64,000 bases of DNA, taken from Flavonifractor sp. An10 (GTDB taxonomy: Bacteria; Bacillota; Clostridia; Oscillospirales; Oscillospiraceae). This document shows, piece after piece, positions 8,146 through 16,763 of this stretch. The DNA lies in assembly GCF_002161215.1 (NCBI RefSeq), contig NZ_NFMB01000004.1:1-64000 (forward strand), in the 5' to 3' direction. The position numbers and the translations under genes are program-made. Position 1 is the first letter of the stretch; the number at the start of each line of letters is the position of its first letter. The notes under the pieces are model-generated. The model had not been told where the DNA came from. It searched no databases and saw nothing but the letters and a program-made list of their open reading frames with translations.

Positions 8146-9792
8146 TTACGCGGACTGCTGCTCCTCCTCGTCCTCGGCGTTGCCGCCCAGGGCGGCCAGG
8201 GGGAGCACGATGGTCATGCGGGTGCCCACGCCGGGCCAGGAGCGCACCTCGAACCAGCCGCCGTGGCGATCCACGATCCACTTGGCGATGGCCAGCCCCA
8301 GGCCGGTGCCGCCGGTCTGGCGGGCCCGGGACTCGTCGGTGCGGTAGAACCGGTCGAAGATGTGGGGCAGGCTCTCCGCGTCGATGCCCTGGCCCTCGTC
8401 CTGGACGGACAGGCGGGCGAAGCCGTCCTTCACCCCGGCGGACAGGGTGATGCGCCCCCCGGCGGCGGTGTACTTGATGGCGTTGTCCACCAGGATGCGC
8501 AGGGCCTGCTTGGTCAGGCCCACGTCGGCCCGCACGGGCACCGCCCCCTCCCACCTGGCGGCAAAGGTGTGGGTATGGTCGATCATCTCGGTCTCCTTGA
8601 GCACCTCGGCGGCCACCTCGGTCAGGTCGAACATCTCCATCTGGATGTGCATGGAGTCGTTGTCCCCCCGGGCCAGGAACAGCAGCTGCTCCACCAGCTC
8701 CTTCATGGAGTCGGCCTCGGCCCGGATGGCGTCGATGGCCTCCTGCCGGGTGGCGGGGTCGTCCTTGCCCCAGCGGTTGAGCAGGTTGGCGTACCCCTGG
8801 ATCACCGCGATGGGGGTGCGCAGCTCATGGCTGGCGTCGGAGACGAAGCGCATCTGGGAGCGGTAGGCCTCGTCGATGCGGTCCAGCATGGCGTTGATGG
8901 CCTGGGCCAGGGTCTGCAGCTCCCGCTGGGTGCCGGAGACCGACACCCGCTGATCCAGATGGGTGGCGTTGATCTCGTCCAGCTTGCCCGCCAGGGCCCG
9001 CAGCTCCTCCGGCGACATGCGCTCGGCCTGGTTGAGCTTGGCCGCGGTGGCGGCCAGCTCCTGAATGGGGCGGAGCACCTTCTTGATGGAGCCGGCGTTC
9101 TTGAACAGGTTGGTGATCAGGCTGACCAGCTGGCAGATGAGCAGCACCCGGGCGGCGAACACGAAGATGGCCGCCGGGCTGCTCAGGTCGATCTGGATGG
9201 TGTAGGGGTCGCCGTCGTGGGGCAGATAGAGGGTGTAGCTGGTGGTGTCCCCGGTGGAGAAGGTCACCAGGAAGAGCAGATCCACCGAGCCCGGGTTGAA
9301 CCAGCGCACGCCGCCCTCGGTCTCCGCCGGGGAGGGGAGCCAGCCGGGCAGGCGGAAGCCCAGGGGCGCCAGGGCGCTGCCGGCCTCGGCCGCCTGTCCC
9401 GCCGTGCCCCCGGTGATCACCACAGTGCTGGCGGTGCTCTCCGCCGGGGCACTGGTGTCTGTCGGCATATCCGTCACCACGGCGGACTCGTCGGTGACCA
9501 GCCAGCCGGCCTCCAGCTCCTCCGGCGCGCCGGCCACCACGGTGTAGCTGCCCGCGCCCATCCACTCGGTGGCCTCCGCCGTGGGCACGCCCCGCTCCTC
9601 CACCAGGGCGCTGATCTGGGCCGCCTGGCCCTCCGCCCACACGAACAGCCCGCCGCAGAACAGGAGGGTGAGCAGCAGATCCATGGTGAAGTAGATGCCC
9701 AGCAGCCGGAAGAACAGCCGGGTGTTGAGCCGGGCCACAATGGAGGACTTGATGCGTCCGGGAGGCCTCCGTTCCGCTTGCTTTTTTGCCAT
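8146..9792 (-). CDS. Sensor histidine kinase, two-component system
   Basis: This 548-residue membrane kinase has a first transmembrane helix near residues 25-45 (FFRLLGIYFTMDLLLTLL), an extracellular loop of about 150 residues rich in Thr/Ser/Ala, a second helix near residue 205-225, a HAMP-like linker, and a cytoplasmic kinase core. The H-box DASHELRTPIAVIQGY places the phosphorylated His at residue 322. N-box VDNAIKYT, G1 DEGQGID and G2 GTGLGLAI are intact. ATG at 9792 overlaps the stop of the flavodoxin-like gene (TAATG), so translation is coupled. The likely partner response regulator is one gene further upstream, separated by a terminator and a repeat. Confidence 0.93.
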   Translation of the reverse strand: MAKKQAERRPPGRIKSSIVARLNTRLFFRLLGIYFTMDLLLTLLFCGGLFVWAEGQAAQISALVEERGVPTAEATEWMGAGSYTVVAGAPEELEAGWLVTDESAVVTDMPTDTSAPAESTASTVVITGGTAGQAAEAGSALAPLGFRLPGWLPSPAETEGGVRWFNPGSVDLLFLVTFSTGDTTSYTLYLPHDGDPYTIQIDLSSPAAIFVFAARVLLICQLVSLITNLFKNAGSIKKVLRPIQELAATAAKLNQAERMSPEELRALAGKLDEINATHLDQRVSVSGTQRELQTLAQAINAMLDRIDEAYRSQMRFVSDASHELRTPIAVIQGYANLLNRWGKDDPATRQEAIDAIRAEADSMKELVEQLLFLARGDNDSMHIQMEMFDLTEVAAEVLKETEMIDHTHTFAARWEGAVPVRADVGLTKQALRILVDNAIKYTAAGGRITLSAGVKDGFARLSVQDEGQGIDAESLPHIFDRFYRTDESRARQTGGTGLGLAIAKWIVDRHGGWFEVRSWPGVGTRMTIVLPLAALGGNAEDEEEQQSA

Positions 9793-10286
9793 TACGATCC
9801 CTCCAGCCAGGCCAGCACCGGCGCCAGCGCGCCCTCGTCCACCCAGTCGCCCCCGTGCCGGAAGGCCTCCTGCATGACGGCCTCGTTCTCGTCCTTGGGC
9901 GGGTGTCCGGTGACCGCCTTTGTCATGGGGGCCATCATCAGCTTGTAGGGGCCGGGCAGCTTTTCCGGGGCGTAGCCGCCCCGCAGGTAGAAGAAGGGGA
10001 GCCCCTCCAAGTGATTCTGTCCGGCCAGCTTGTTCACCACTTCCGGAGAGGACGGGGCCATGCCCACGGCGCAGACGGCCCGCACCGCCAGGCGCTTCCG
10101 GGCCTTCTTCAGCCCCTTGATCCCTCCGGCGCAAAGCCAGCCCAGGTAGACCACCCCCGTCCCGGCGGGCAGCTCCTTCGCCCGCTCCAGAGCCAGGCAG
10201 GGCAGTCCGGTCTTCCGGGCAAGCAGCTGGGCGTACCGGGCGGTGAAGCCGGTGGCGCTGGTATACACAATGGCGGATGCGGTCAT
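9792..10286 (-). CDS. Flavodoxin-like protein
   Basis: A 164-residue protein whose N-terminus, IVYTSATGFTARYAQLLA, matches the FMN phosphate-binding loop of flavodoxins (T/S-x-T-G-x-T). The rest resembles the flavodoxin domain proteins of Firmicutes, with GVVYLGWLCAG as a second core strand. It probably binds FMN and carries electrons or senses redox state; no dedicated partner is visible. ATG at 10286 is chosen because GGGAGG sits 8 bases upstream; the frame stays open to 10415 but that part is repeat sequence. It lies between the response regulator and the kinase and is coupled to the kinase start. Confidence 0.75.
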   Translation of the reverse strand: MTASAIVYTSATGFTARYAQLLARKTGLPCLALERAKELPAGTGVVYLGWLCAGGIKGLKKARKRLAVRAVCAVGMAPSSPEVVNKLAGQNHLEGLPFFYLRGGYAPEKLPGPYKLMMAPMTKAVTGHPPKDENEAVMQEAFRHGGDWVDEGALAPVLAWLEGS

Positions 10287-10335
10287 AGCAAATACCTCCC
10301 CCGGGCGGAATGTCTCCGTCCACAGATGGTCAGGA

Positions 10336-10505
10336 GCCTCGCAGAGTTCGCGCCTGAAGGCGCGAATAGGATGAAAATCTGTTTTCAGCCGCGACATGCG
10401 CGTGGCTGAAAACACATCTCAGCCCGCAAGTGTGGGGTTTGTCCGCATACAGCGGGCAAACCCTGCGCGCGGCGGGCTGCGGCCTTCTCAAAAAAGCGGC
10501 TCCGC
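10336..10505 (-). repeat. Dispersed repeat modules between response regulator and flavodoxin genes
   Basis: Two modules. 10336-10380 read on the minus strand gives an AT-rich stretch, a GCGC-type hairpin and the box CTCTGCGAGGC, as at 25291, 30704 and 50133. About 10391-10505 on the minus strand aligns for about 95 bases with 30360-30455 on the plus strand, sharing CCGCCGCGCGCAGG, GCGGACAAA and CCCACACTTGCGG. By eye roughly 80% of bases agree. No coding function is apparent. Confidence 0.75.
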
Positions 10506-10516
10506 CGCTTTTTTGA
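10488..10516 (-). terminator. Terminator downstream of the response regulator gene
   Basis: TCAAAAAAGCGGC - TCC - GCCGCTTTTTTGA, a 13-base-pair stem with a T tract on the minus strand 7 bases after the response regulator stop codon. It should reduce read-through into the flavodoxin and kinase genes. Confidence 0.85.
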
Positions 10517-10522
10517 CGGGTT

Positions 10523-11209
10523 TTATTCCTCCCGGATCACGTACCCCACGCCGCGGACGGTGTGGATAAGCTTGATGCCGAAGTGCTCGTCGATCTTGGA
10601 GCGCAGGAAGCGGATATACACGTCCACGGCATTGGTCTCCCCCACGAAGTCGAAGCCCCACACGTGATCCAGCAGGGACTCCCGGGTGATGACCTTCTCC
10701 TTGTTCTCCAGCAGGTAGCGCAGCAGATCGAACTCCCGCCGGGTGAGCTCCACGTTCTCGCCGTCCACGGTGACCTCGTGCCGGTCGGTGTCCATGGACA
10801 GGGGCCCGGCGGTAAGCAGGCTGCGGGGCGGCTCCGCTGCCTGGGCGGGACGCTTGCGCAGGGCCGCCCGGATGCGAGCCAGCAGCTCCTCAATGGCGAA
10901 GGGCTTGGTGATGTAGTCGTCCGCCCCCATGTCCAGGCCGGACACCTTGTCCACCACCGTGTCCCGGGCGGTGAGCATGATGACGGGCATCTGGCTCTCC
11001 TTCCGCAGGCGGCGGAGCACCTCCATGCCCGACAGGGCGGGCAGCATGATGTCCAGCAGCACCAGGTCGAATTTCCCCGACAGGGCCAACTCCAGCCCCG
11101 TGCGACCGTCAAAGGCCTTCTCCACCTCATAGCCCTCGTACTGGAGCTCCAGCTCCACCATCCGGGCCAGCTTTTCCTCGTCCTCCACCAGCAGAATCCG
11201 TTCCGCCAT
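10523..11209 (-). CDS. OmpR/PhoB-type response regulator
   Basis: A 228-residue DNA-binding response regulator. The receiver domain (residues 1-120) begins RILLVEDEEKLARM with the acidic pocket, the phosphoacceptor Asp53 in DLVLLDIMLP, a conserved TARD motif and the TKPF lysine. The C-terminal winged helix (about 130-228) shows ELTRREFDLLRYLLEN and a VDVYIRFLRSKID recognition helix region. It lies 20 bases downstream of a small membrane-protein gene and probably shares its transcript. The kinase two genes downstream is the expected phosphodonor. Confidence 0.93.
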   Translation of the reverse strand: MAERILLVEDEEKLARMVELELQYEGYEVEKAFDGRTGLELALSGKFDLVLLDIMLPALSGMEVLRRLRKESQMPVIMLTARDTVVDKVSGLDMGADDYITKPFAIEELLARIRAALRKRPAQAAEPPRSLLTAGPLSMDTDRHEVTVDGENVELTRREFDLLRYLLENKEKVITRESLLDHVWGFDFVGETNAVDVYIRFLRSKIDEHFGIKLIHTVRGVGYVIREE

Positions 11210-11229
11210 GTGCCTCTCTCCTCACTTGC

Positions 11230-11895
11230 TTACTTGCCTTTTCTGTGCCGGGATCTGCTAAACTCCTTTTTGAACTGCTCCCGCACCTGGCCCACCGCGT
11301 CCCGCACCGAGTCGGACACCTGGTTTGCCACCTCGCCCACCTTGTTCCTGTCCAGATCCGGGCCGGAAAACCGGTACCGGCACCCGAACAGCAGGCCGAT
11401 GACCAGCAGGGGCAGGGAGATCCAGTAGGCCAGCACCACCAGCAGGATCAGGATCAGCACCGGCAGGGAGGTCATCCGCTCCCCGCCGCGCCACACCTCG
11501 AACTGGTTCACCGTGCAGTGGCGCAGCAGATCCGCCGCCGCCAGCAGCAGCTCCTTTAACTTTGTCCCGAATCCGGAGCCCTCCCGGCGTCCCCGCTGCC
11601 GCCGCCTTCCGCCCACCGTCAGGGCCAGGCCGAAGAAGCGGGGGCGCTCCCCGGCCGGCACCTGGGACGGAGCGGGCCCGCCGGCGGGCGGCGGGGACGG
11701 GGCATCCTCTCCGCCGGGCCGGGTGGTGAAGAAGGCGCCCCGGGCGCCGTCGGGGCGGAGCTTACCCGCCCGCTCCAGGGAGATCAGCGCGTCCAGCAGA
11801 CCGCCGCCGCTGTCCTCCAGGGCGGCCCGGGCCTCCTCATAGGACACCTCCGCCCGCGCCCGCAGGGCCTCCACCTGCTCCAGGGTTACCGCCAT
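11230..11895 (-). CDS. Small membrane protein with UBA/DUF4342-like N-terminus
   Basis: About 221 residues. The N-terminus (TLEQVEALRARAEVSYEEA...) resembles the helical UBA-type fold of DUF4342 proteins, followed by a Pro/Gly-rich linker, a basic patch (RRRQRGRREG) and one or two C-terminal hydrophobic segments near residues 160-190. Function is unknown. ATG at 11895 is preferred; an in-frame ATG at 11907 abuts a GGAGAGG sequence too closely to be a normal start. It leads the response regulator by 20 bases, so it may tune or report to that two-component system, an inference from position only. Confidence 0.65.
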   Translation of the reverse strand: MAVTLEQVEALRARAEVSYEEARAALEDSGGGLLDALISLERAGKLRPDGARGAFFTTRPGGEDAPSPPPAGGPAPSQVPAGERPRFFGLALTVGGRRRQRGRREGSGFGTKLKELLLAAADLLRHCTVNQFEVWRGGERMTSLPVLILILLVVLAYWISLPLLVIGLLFGCRYRFSGPDLDRNKVGEVANQVSDSVRDAVGQVREQFKKEFSRSRHRKGK

Positions 11896-12034
11896 GTGCT
11901 CCACCATCCTCTCCGGCTTTTCTGGATGTATTATATCCCCATGGGGCTGGGAATGGAATTTAGGTTTCCTTAAAATTTGATGAAAGGGAATCCACCCCAT
12001 GATACCACGCCGGGGCCGCCGGCGCAAGGCACCC

Positions 12035-12063
12035 TTTACCCGCCGCCCGATCCATGCTATAAT
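12035..12063 (+). promoter_or_regulatory. Promoter of the deacetylase-like secreted protein gene
   Basis: TTTACC (12035-12040), 17-base spacer, TATAAT (12058-12063), 29 bases before the start codon. Confidence 0.6.
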
Positions 12064-12092
12064 TGTCCCATCCAAACAGGGGAGGTGGGGCC

Positions 12093-13262
12093 ATGGCCCG
12101 CAGAGGAAAACAGATCCTGTCCGCGGTGTGCGCGCTCGCGCTGCTGTGCGCCCTTGTGCTGCCCGCGGCCAGGGCGGACACGCCCACCATCTACCTGATG
12201 GCGGAGAACGACCGGATGCTCACGCTCCCCCTGGACGCCATGCCCGCCTGGGTGGGCGGGGTGCTCTATGTGCCCTATCTGGCCTTCGACCGGACGGTCA
12301 CCGGGGTCAACCTGGGGGTGTCCTACGGGCAGGAGCACACCGAGAGCACCTACACCTTCACCCTCTACAGCCTGCGGGGCACCCTGGTGTTCGATCTCAA
12401 CGCCGGCACCTGTGTGGATCAGCTCAACGGCACCTCCCTGGACATGCGGGCGGTGCAGCGCAACGGCCGGGTGTTTCTCCCCCTGGCGGGTGTGTGCTCC
12501 TTCTTCGGCCTGAACTACACCTATACCCCCACCCAGTACGGCACCCTGATCCGCATCACCAACGGACAGGAGTGGCTGAGCACCCAGGACTTTGTCTCCA
12601 CCGCCAGCGGCGACGCCATGCGCACCCGCTATTACGAGTACCTGCGGCAGCTGGAGGGGGACAGCCAGGAGACCAGCACGCCCCAGACCCCGGGTGAGAG
12701 CACCGGGGGGGAGACGGAGCAGGAGGGCCTGCCGGTCTATCTGGCGGTTCAGTGCACCGGCGCCGGGGGGCTGGAGAGCATCCTGGACAGCCTGGATGAC
12801 CGGGGCGCGCGGGCCCTGTTCCTCTTCCAGGGGGAGGCCCTGGCCGATTCCGCCGACCAGCTGCGGCGGCTGGTGGGCACCGGCCACGCCGTGGGCCTGT
12901 CGGTGTCCGGCGCCTCCCTGGAGACGGCCCGGGCGGAGCTGGAGGAGGGTACCGCCCTGCTGGAGGAGCTGGCCCACCTGCGGCCCCACACCGTCTATCT
13001 GGAGGACGCCGCCGCCGGCGTGGCCGACGCCCTGGAGGCGGAGGGCTGGGTGTGCTGGACGGCCAATGTGGACGCCCGGGACGACGGGCGCAGCGCCAGC
13101 ACCCAGGCCACCGCCCTGCTCCAGAACCTGGAGGGGCGGCGCAGCACCGCCCGGGTGCTGCTGGACGACAGCACCGCGTGTGCGTCCATGCTGGAGCGGG
13201 CCCTGCCCCGGATGAGCCGGTCGGACTACCAGTTCCGGCTGGCCCTGGAGACGCGCATCTGA
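12093..13262 (+). CDS. Secreted protein: copper-amine-oxidase-N-like domain plus degenerate deacetylase-like domain
   Basis: 389 residues with a clear signal peptide (basic MARRGK, hydrophobic core, ARA-D cleavage near residue 30). Residues about 32-175 resemble the copper amine oxidase N-terminal/stalk domain common in clostridial surface proteins ([20 protein letters not shown]...). After a Thr/Glu linker, residues about 205-389 follow the NodB polysaccharide deacetylase pattern ([30 protein letters not shown]), but the catalytic TFDDG strand reads AVQCTG and the metal-binding HxxxH is absent. It is therefore probably a non-catalytic wall-binding or regulatory relative. GGGGAGGTGG sets the start. 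The deacetylase relation is by pattern, not by search. Confidence 0.65.
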   Translation: MARRGKQILSAVCALALLCALVLPAARADTPTIYLMAENDRMLTLPLDAMPAWVGGVLYVPYLAFDRTVTGVNLGVSYGQEHTESTYTFTLYSLRGTLVFDLNAGTCVDQLNGTSLDMRAVQRNGRVFLPLAGVCSFFGLNYTYTPTQYGTLIRITNGQEWLSTQDFVSTASGDAMRTRYYEYLRQLEGDSQETSTPQTPGESTGGETEQEGLPVYLAVQCTGAGGLESILDSLDDRGARALFLFQGEALADSADQLRRLVGTGHAVGLSVSGASLETARAELEEGTALLEELAHLRPHTVYLEDAAAGVADALEAEGWVCWTANVDARDDGRSASTQATALLQNLEGRRSTARVLLDDSTACASMLERALPRMSRSDYQFRLALETRI

Positions 13263-13275
13263 ATCAAAACGGACA

Positions 13276-13311
13276 CGCAGGGGCGGGCGGGATCTTCCGT
13301 CCGCCCCTGCG
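13276..13311 (+). terminator. Hairpin between secreted-protein and desulfurase genes
   Basis: CGCAGGGGCGGGCGG pairs with CCGTCCGCCCCTGCG across a 6-base loop. No T tract follows, so it is more likely an mRNA-stabilising or attenuating hairpin, or a dispersed palindrome, than a full terminator. Confidence 0.45.
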
Positions 13312-13330
13312 GCATGGAGGGCGAGCGCCT

Positions 13331-14500
13331 ATGGACAAGACCATCTACCTGGACAATGCGGCCACCTCTCTCCCCAAGGCCCCCGGTGTGGGGGCGGCCA
13401 TGGCGGACTACCTGGAGCATGGGGGCTGCAACATCGGCCGGGGGGGCTATCAGCGGGCCTGGGACGCCGCCGGCGGGGTGCTGGCGGTGCGGGAGAAGCT
13501 GTGCGCCCTGGTGAACGGCCCGGATCCCCGAAACGTGTGCTTCACGCCGGGGGCCACCTACGGCCTCAACTTCCTGCTCCACGGCCTGTTGCGGCCCGGC
13601 GACAAGGTGCTCACCTCCCCCATGGAGCACAACGCCGTCCTGCGGCCCCTGGAACAGCTGAAGAGCAGAGGGGTGGAGGTGGAGTATCTGCCCTGTACAG
13701 ACCGGGGAGAGCTGCTGCCGGACGGCCTGGCGGAGCGCCTGACGGAGGATGTGCGGGCGGTGGTGCTCACCCACGCCTCCAACGTGTCGGGCACCCTGTT
13801 TCCCATCGGACAGGTGGGCGCCCTGTGCCGGGAGCGGGGGAGCTTCTTCCTGGTGGATGGAGCCCAGACCCTGGGCGCCGTGCCGGTGGACATGGCGGCC
13901 ATGGGCATCGACGGCCTGGCCTTCCCCGGCCACAAGGGCCTGCTGGGCCCCCAGGGCATCGGCGGCCTGGTGGTGACGGACGCCCTGGCCGCGGAGCTGG
14001 AGCCCCTGGTGTCCGGCGGCACGGGGAGTTTGTCGGAGTCCCTGTCCATGCCCCCCTTCCTGCCCGACCGGCTGGAGCCGGGCACCCTGAACCTGCCCGG
14101 CATCTTCGGCCTGGGGGCCGCCCTGGACTATCTGGCGGAGCAGGGCGAGGCGCTGCGGGAGCGGGAGCGGAAGCTCTCCCGCCACCTGTGGTACCGGATG
14201 AAGGAGCTGGAGGAGGACGGCCTGCGGGTGCTGGGCACCGACGACTGCTTCAACCGGGCGGGGGTGGTGTCGGTGGACTTCCTCCGCACCGACAACGGGG
14301 AGATGGCCTTCCGGCTGGAGCGGGAGTACGGCGTGCTCACCCGGGTGGGGCTCCACTGCGCCCCCCTGGCCCACAGGACGCTGGGCACCTTCCCCCAGGG
14401 GGCGGTGCGCTTCTCCGTGGGGCCCTTCACCACCTTCGCGGAGATTGACACCGCCGCCGGGGCGGTGGAGGCGCTGCTGACGGAGGCCCGCAACCGATAG
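13331..14500 (+). CDS. Cysteine desulfurase-family aminotransferase (class V, SufS/Csd-like)
   Basis: A 389-residue PLP enzyme that removes sulfur from cysteine (or selenium from selenocysteine) for cofactor synthesis. It begins [12 protein letters not shown]; His100 lies in SPMEHNAVL, the PLP aldimine Lys is K202 in [12 protein letters not shown], and the C-terminal GLHCAPLAH carries the family Cys. It belongs to the group of autonomous class V enzymes often annotated as cysteine desulfurase in Clostridia; no sufU or iscU lies next to it. ATG 13331 has GGAGGG about 10 bases upstream. A second, NifS-type enzyme lies at 16764-17885. Confidence 0.87.
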   Translation: MDKTIYLDNAATSLPKAPGVGAAMADYLEHGGCNIGRGGYQRAWDAAGGVLAVREKLCALVNGPDPRNVCFTPGATYGLNFLLHGLLRPGDKVLTSPMEHNAVLRPLEQLKSRGVEVEYLPCTDRGELLPDGLAERLTEDVRAVVLTHASNVSGTLFPIGQVGALCRERGSFFLVDGAQTLGAVPVDMAAMGIDGLAFPGHKGLLGPQGIGGLVVTDALAAELEPLVSGGTGSLSESLSMPPFLPDRLEPGTLNLPGIFGLGAALDYLAEQGEALRERERKLSRHLWYRMKELEEDGLRVLGTDDCFNRAGVVSVDFLRTDNGEMAFRLEREYGVLTRVGLHCAPLAHRTLGTFPQGAVRFSVGPFTTFAEIDTAAGAVEALLTEARNR

Positions 14501-14580
14501 TTGCGGCCGTGAAAGCCAGAATAGGTGGCCGTCCGGCGGGGAAACTGATAAGATAGCATCCGAAGAGAGGAGGCCTGTCC

Positions 14581-15150
14581 ATGAACATCGAGATCGCCAA
14601 CCGGCTGGTGGAGCTGCGCCGCGCCCACGGCTATTCCCAGGAGGAGCTGGCCGGCAGGCTGGGGGTGAGCCGGCAGGCCATCTCCAAATGGGAGCGGGCG
14701 GAGTCCTCCCCGGACACCGACAACCTGATCGCCCTGGCCCGGCTCTACGGCATCTCCCTGGACGGCCTGCTGCTCCACACGCCCGCCGGGGGCGCGGCGG
14801 CCCAGGCCGCGCCGGAGCCGGAACCGGAGGCAGAAACGGCCCCGGACAGGGACACAGAGGCGGAGGAGGTCTTTGCCGCCGCCTCCGCCTGGGACGCCGC
14901 CGAGAAGGCGGAGCGGAAGGCCCGGAAAAAGGAGTGGAAAAAGTGGAAGGAGCGGCTGCTGTGGCTGCTCACCCTGGTGCTGATGGTGGCCCTGCCCAAT
15001 CTGACCAGCGCCCTGGGGCTGCAGGAGGTCTACGCCCTCATCGTCACCATGGTCTACCTGCTTACCGGATTTCTGCTGGACAACTGGCACCCGGGGTGGA
15101 TGCTGTTCCTCACCATTCCCCTCTACTATTCTTTCCTGTATCTGCGGTAA
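14581..15150 (+). CDS. XRE-family regulator with C-terminal membrane segments
   Basis: 189 residues. The N-terminal helix-turn-helix (residues 5-62) reads LVELRRAHGYSQEELAGRLG then VSRQAISKWERAES. A Glu/Ala-rich coiled region with AEKAERKARKKEWKKWKE precedes two hydrophobic helices (about residues 120-140 and 150-185), so the repressor domain is tethered to the membrane or senses something there. GGAGG lies 8-12 bases upstream of ATG. Target genes are unknown. Confidence 0.85.
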   Translation: MNIEIANRLVELRRAHGYSQEELAGRLGVSRQAISKWERAESSPDTDNLIALARLYGISLDGLLLHTPAGGAAAQAAPEPEPEAETAPDRDTEAEEVFAAASAWDAAEKAERKARKKEWKKWKERLLWLLTLVLMVALPNLTSALGLQEVYALIVTMVYLLTGFLLDNWHPGWMLFLTIPLYYSFLYLR

Positions 15151-15154
15151 AAAA

Positions 15155-15183
15155 GACGGATTTCCCAATACGGGAAATCCGTC
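15155..15183 (+). terminator. Terminator after the XRE regulator
   Basis: GACGGATTTCCC - AATAC - GGGAAATCCGTC, a perfect 12-base-pair stem 5 bases after the stop codon. The T tract is poor, so efficiency is uncertain. Confidence 0.65.
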
Positions 15184-15213
15184 TCAGCCTGTCGAAAAAG
15201 TCAAGTATAAGCT

Positions 15214-15954
15214 TAATCTCATTAAGATAAGTGTTCCAACGCAGCTGGCTCCGGGGGAGGAGTTCGGAGCTGGCTTAGCAAATATACGCGACAAGAAAGA
15301 GGGCATGGCAAAAGCGGCGTTGAAGCGGTAGAGATGCTTGCCCTCGGTTGCGTAAAACAGCATGGAGACGAAGCAGAGCGGCGAAATTATAGAGCGTCAT
15401 TTTGGCGAAGATCTCCTGCTCAATGAATGGGCGCTTTTTGGCATGAAAGTGCGTCAATGCCAGGGTGTACTTTAAGTCCTGAAAAGATGTCTCGATTCCC
15501 CAGCGTTTGTGGTAAAGCGCACGGAGAAGCGGTCTGGGGGAAGGTTGGCGATCACGGCCTTATACAGGCCCTCTTTGACTGCAAATCCGACCACGCGGAA
15601 GGAGATGGGATGCGACGAATCGCTTGTATTTCTGATATAATCGAAATGAACCTTGCTGGGAATCCAACGGTATCTCTGAGGCTCTCGGCGGATACGGTTG
15701 GTAAGGTGTTTGTACAGAAAATAACTGAAAACGACATCGAATTCCGGCGTATCAGGCAGCTTAAGCCCTGAAAGTATGCCGCGCTTCTCTTTTGCGCGGA
15801 TCAGATAGTTCCGTCTCTTCTGCTCTATTTGAGCTATGTCGTTGTATGCCTCATGGCCGCGGTCCGCTATAAGGATGGCCGGTTCTTTGATCCGGAACCG
15901 GTCAACCGGTTCCACAAGCGCCCGAGATCCGTGTTCCTCATCTTAATGAGATTA
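15214..15954 (-). mobile_element. Decayed IS4-family insertion sequence (deletion derivative)
   Basis: Inverted copies of TAATCTCATTAAGAT lie at 15214-15228 and 15940-15954 and enclose the remains of one minus-strand transposase. Full-length relatives are about 1.4-1.6 kb, so about half is missing, including the transposase N-terminus. On the outer left side CAGCCTGTCGAAAAAGTC (15185-15202) is a copy of a sequence also present at 30499-30516, suggesting insertion into a repeat. Base composition is visibly lower in GC than the flanks. No intact target duplication could be defined. Confidence 0.75.
15275..15942 (-). pseudogene. IS4-family transposase remnant, truncated and frameshifted
   Basis: The upstream fragment (to 15472) contains EPAILIADRGHEAYN, the second DDE aspartate region, and KRRNYLIRAKEKRG. 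About 15515 the frame shifts, and the second fragment carries YHKRWGIETSFQDLK, the exact Y(2)R(3)E(6)K signature of IS4-family DDE transposases with the catalytic Glu, then THFHAKKRPFIEQEIF, ending at 15275. The N-terminal part with the first catalytic Asp is missing: an in-frame stop sits at 15943-15945 by the right repeat. It cannot make an active enzyme. Confidence 0.85.
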
Positions 15955-15978
15955 CGGCTTTGCCGGAGGTTTTGACTT

Positions 15979-16737
15979 TTAATCGGGGTACTCAAACACC
16001 GCGCCGGCGGTGAGGGGACGCAGGCGGTCTCTCAGCTCCTCCGCCAGCAGGGCGTAGGCGGGGGCGCCGGTGCAGTGGCCGGTGCAGATCTCCCCCACGT
16101 CCAGCTCGTCCCGCAGGCGGCTGGCCAGGGCCCGCACCTCCTCCGGCGCGGGGCCCAGGGTGGCCGTGCCGCCTTTCCCCATCAGGTGGAAGCCCCCCAG
16201 CACCGCCCGGATGGGCCGGCCGGGGAAGCGGGCGCGGAGGTCGGCCAGAATGTGATCCACGCCGGCGTGACAGCAGGAGTTGAGCACCACCAGCCCTTCG
16301 GCCGTCTCCGCCGCCAGGGACTGCTCGTGGCGGACGGCATCGGGGATCAGGTGGAGCCCCTCCACCAGCGCCCGGGGGCCGTCGGCCAGGTCAAAGCGGC
16401 GGGCGTGGCGGCGGAACAGGCCGGGGTTGAGCCCCACGTGCTCCCCGTCCAGTACGTCGTCCTCCCGCACGGCGGGGCGGGCGCAGATCTGCGCCGTCCG
16501 GTTCACCCGGAAAAAGGCGGTGAAGCCGTCTCCGTGGTCGTAGTGGCCGTGGGACAGGGCGGCCGCCTCCACCCGGGACAGATCCACCCCCAGCCGCTGG
16601 GCGTTGAGCAGGAAGGCCCCCGACTCCCCGGCGTCCAGCAGATAGCGGCCGCCCCGGTACTCCAGGTAGAAGGACAGGCCGTGCTCCGCAACCAGCCCTT
16701 CGGGGGCGGAGTTCTCGATCAAAACCGTGATACGCAT
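15979..16737 (-). CDS. MBL-fold metallo-hydrolase
   Basis: 252 residues with the metallo-beta-lactamase signature ALSHGHYDHGDG near residue 55-65 and further His in CCHAGVDHI and GGFHLMG. It resembles the COG1237 group (dihydropterin/beta-RFAP synthase-like MBL proteins), whose role in bacteria is unclear. It lies 26 bases downstream of the NifS gene and may be in the same transcript. ATG 16737 has AGGAG 10 bases upstream. Its stop codon lies at the edge of the decayed IS, so the original 3' end may have been altered. Confidence 0.8.
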   Translation of the reverse strand: MRITVLIENSAPEGLVAEHGLSFYLEYRGGRYLLDAGESGAFLLNAQRLGVDLSRVEAAALSHGHYDHGDGFTAFFRVNRTAQICARPAVREDDVLDGEHVGLNPGLFRRHARRFDLADGPRALVEGLHLIPDAVRHEQSLAAETAEGLVVLNSCCHAGVDHILADLRARFPGRPIRAVLGGFHLMGKGGTATLGPAPEEVRALASRLRDELDVGEICTGHCTGAPAYALLAEELRDRLRPLTAGAVFEYPD

Positions 16738-16763
16738 GGGGCAGGGCTCCTTTCCAGACAGAA

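Noticed and set aside
15472-15915. The 147-codon transposase frame as a working gene
   Set aside because: It lacks the N-terminal catalytic Asp region and is frameshifted away from the segment with the catalytic Glu.
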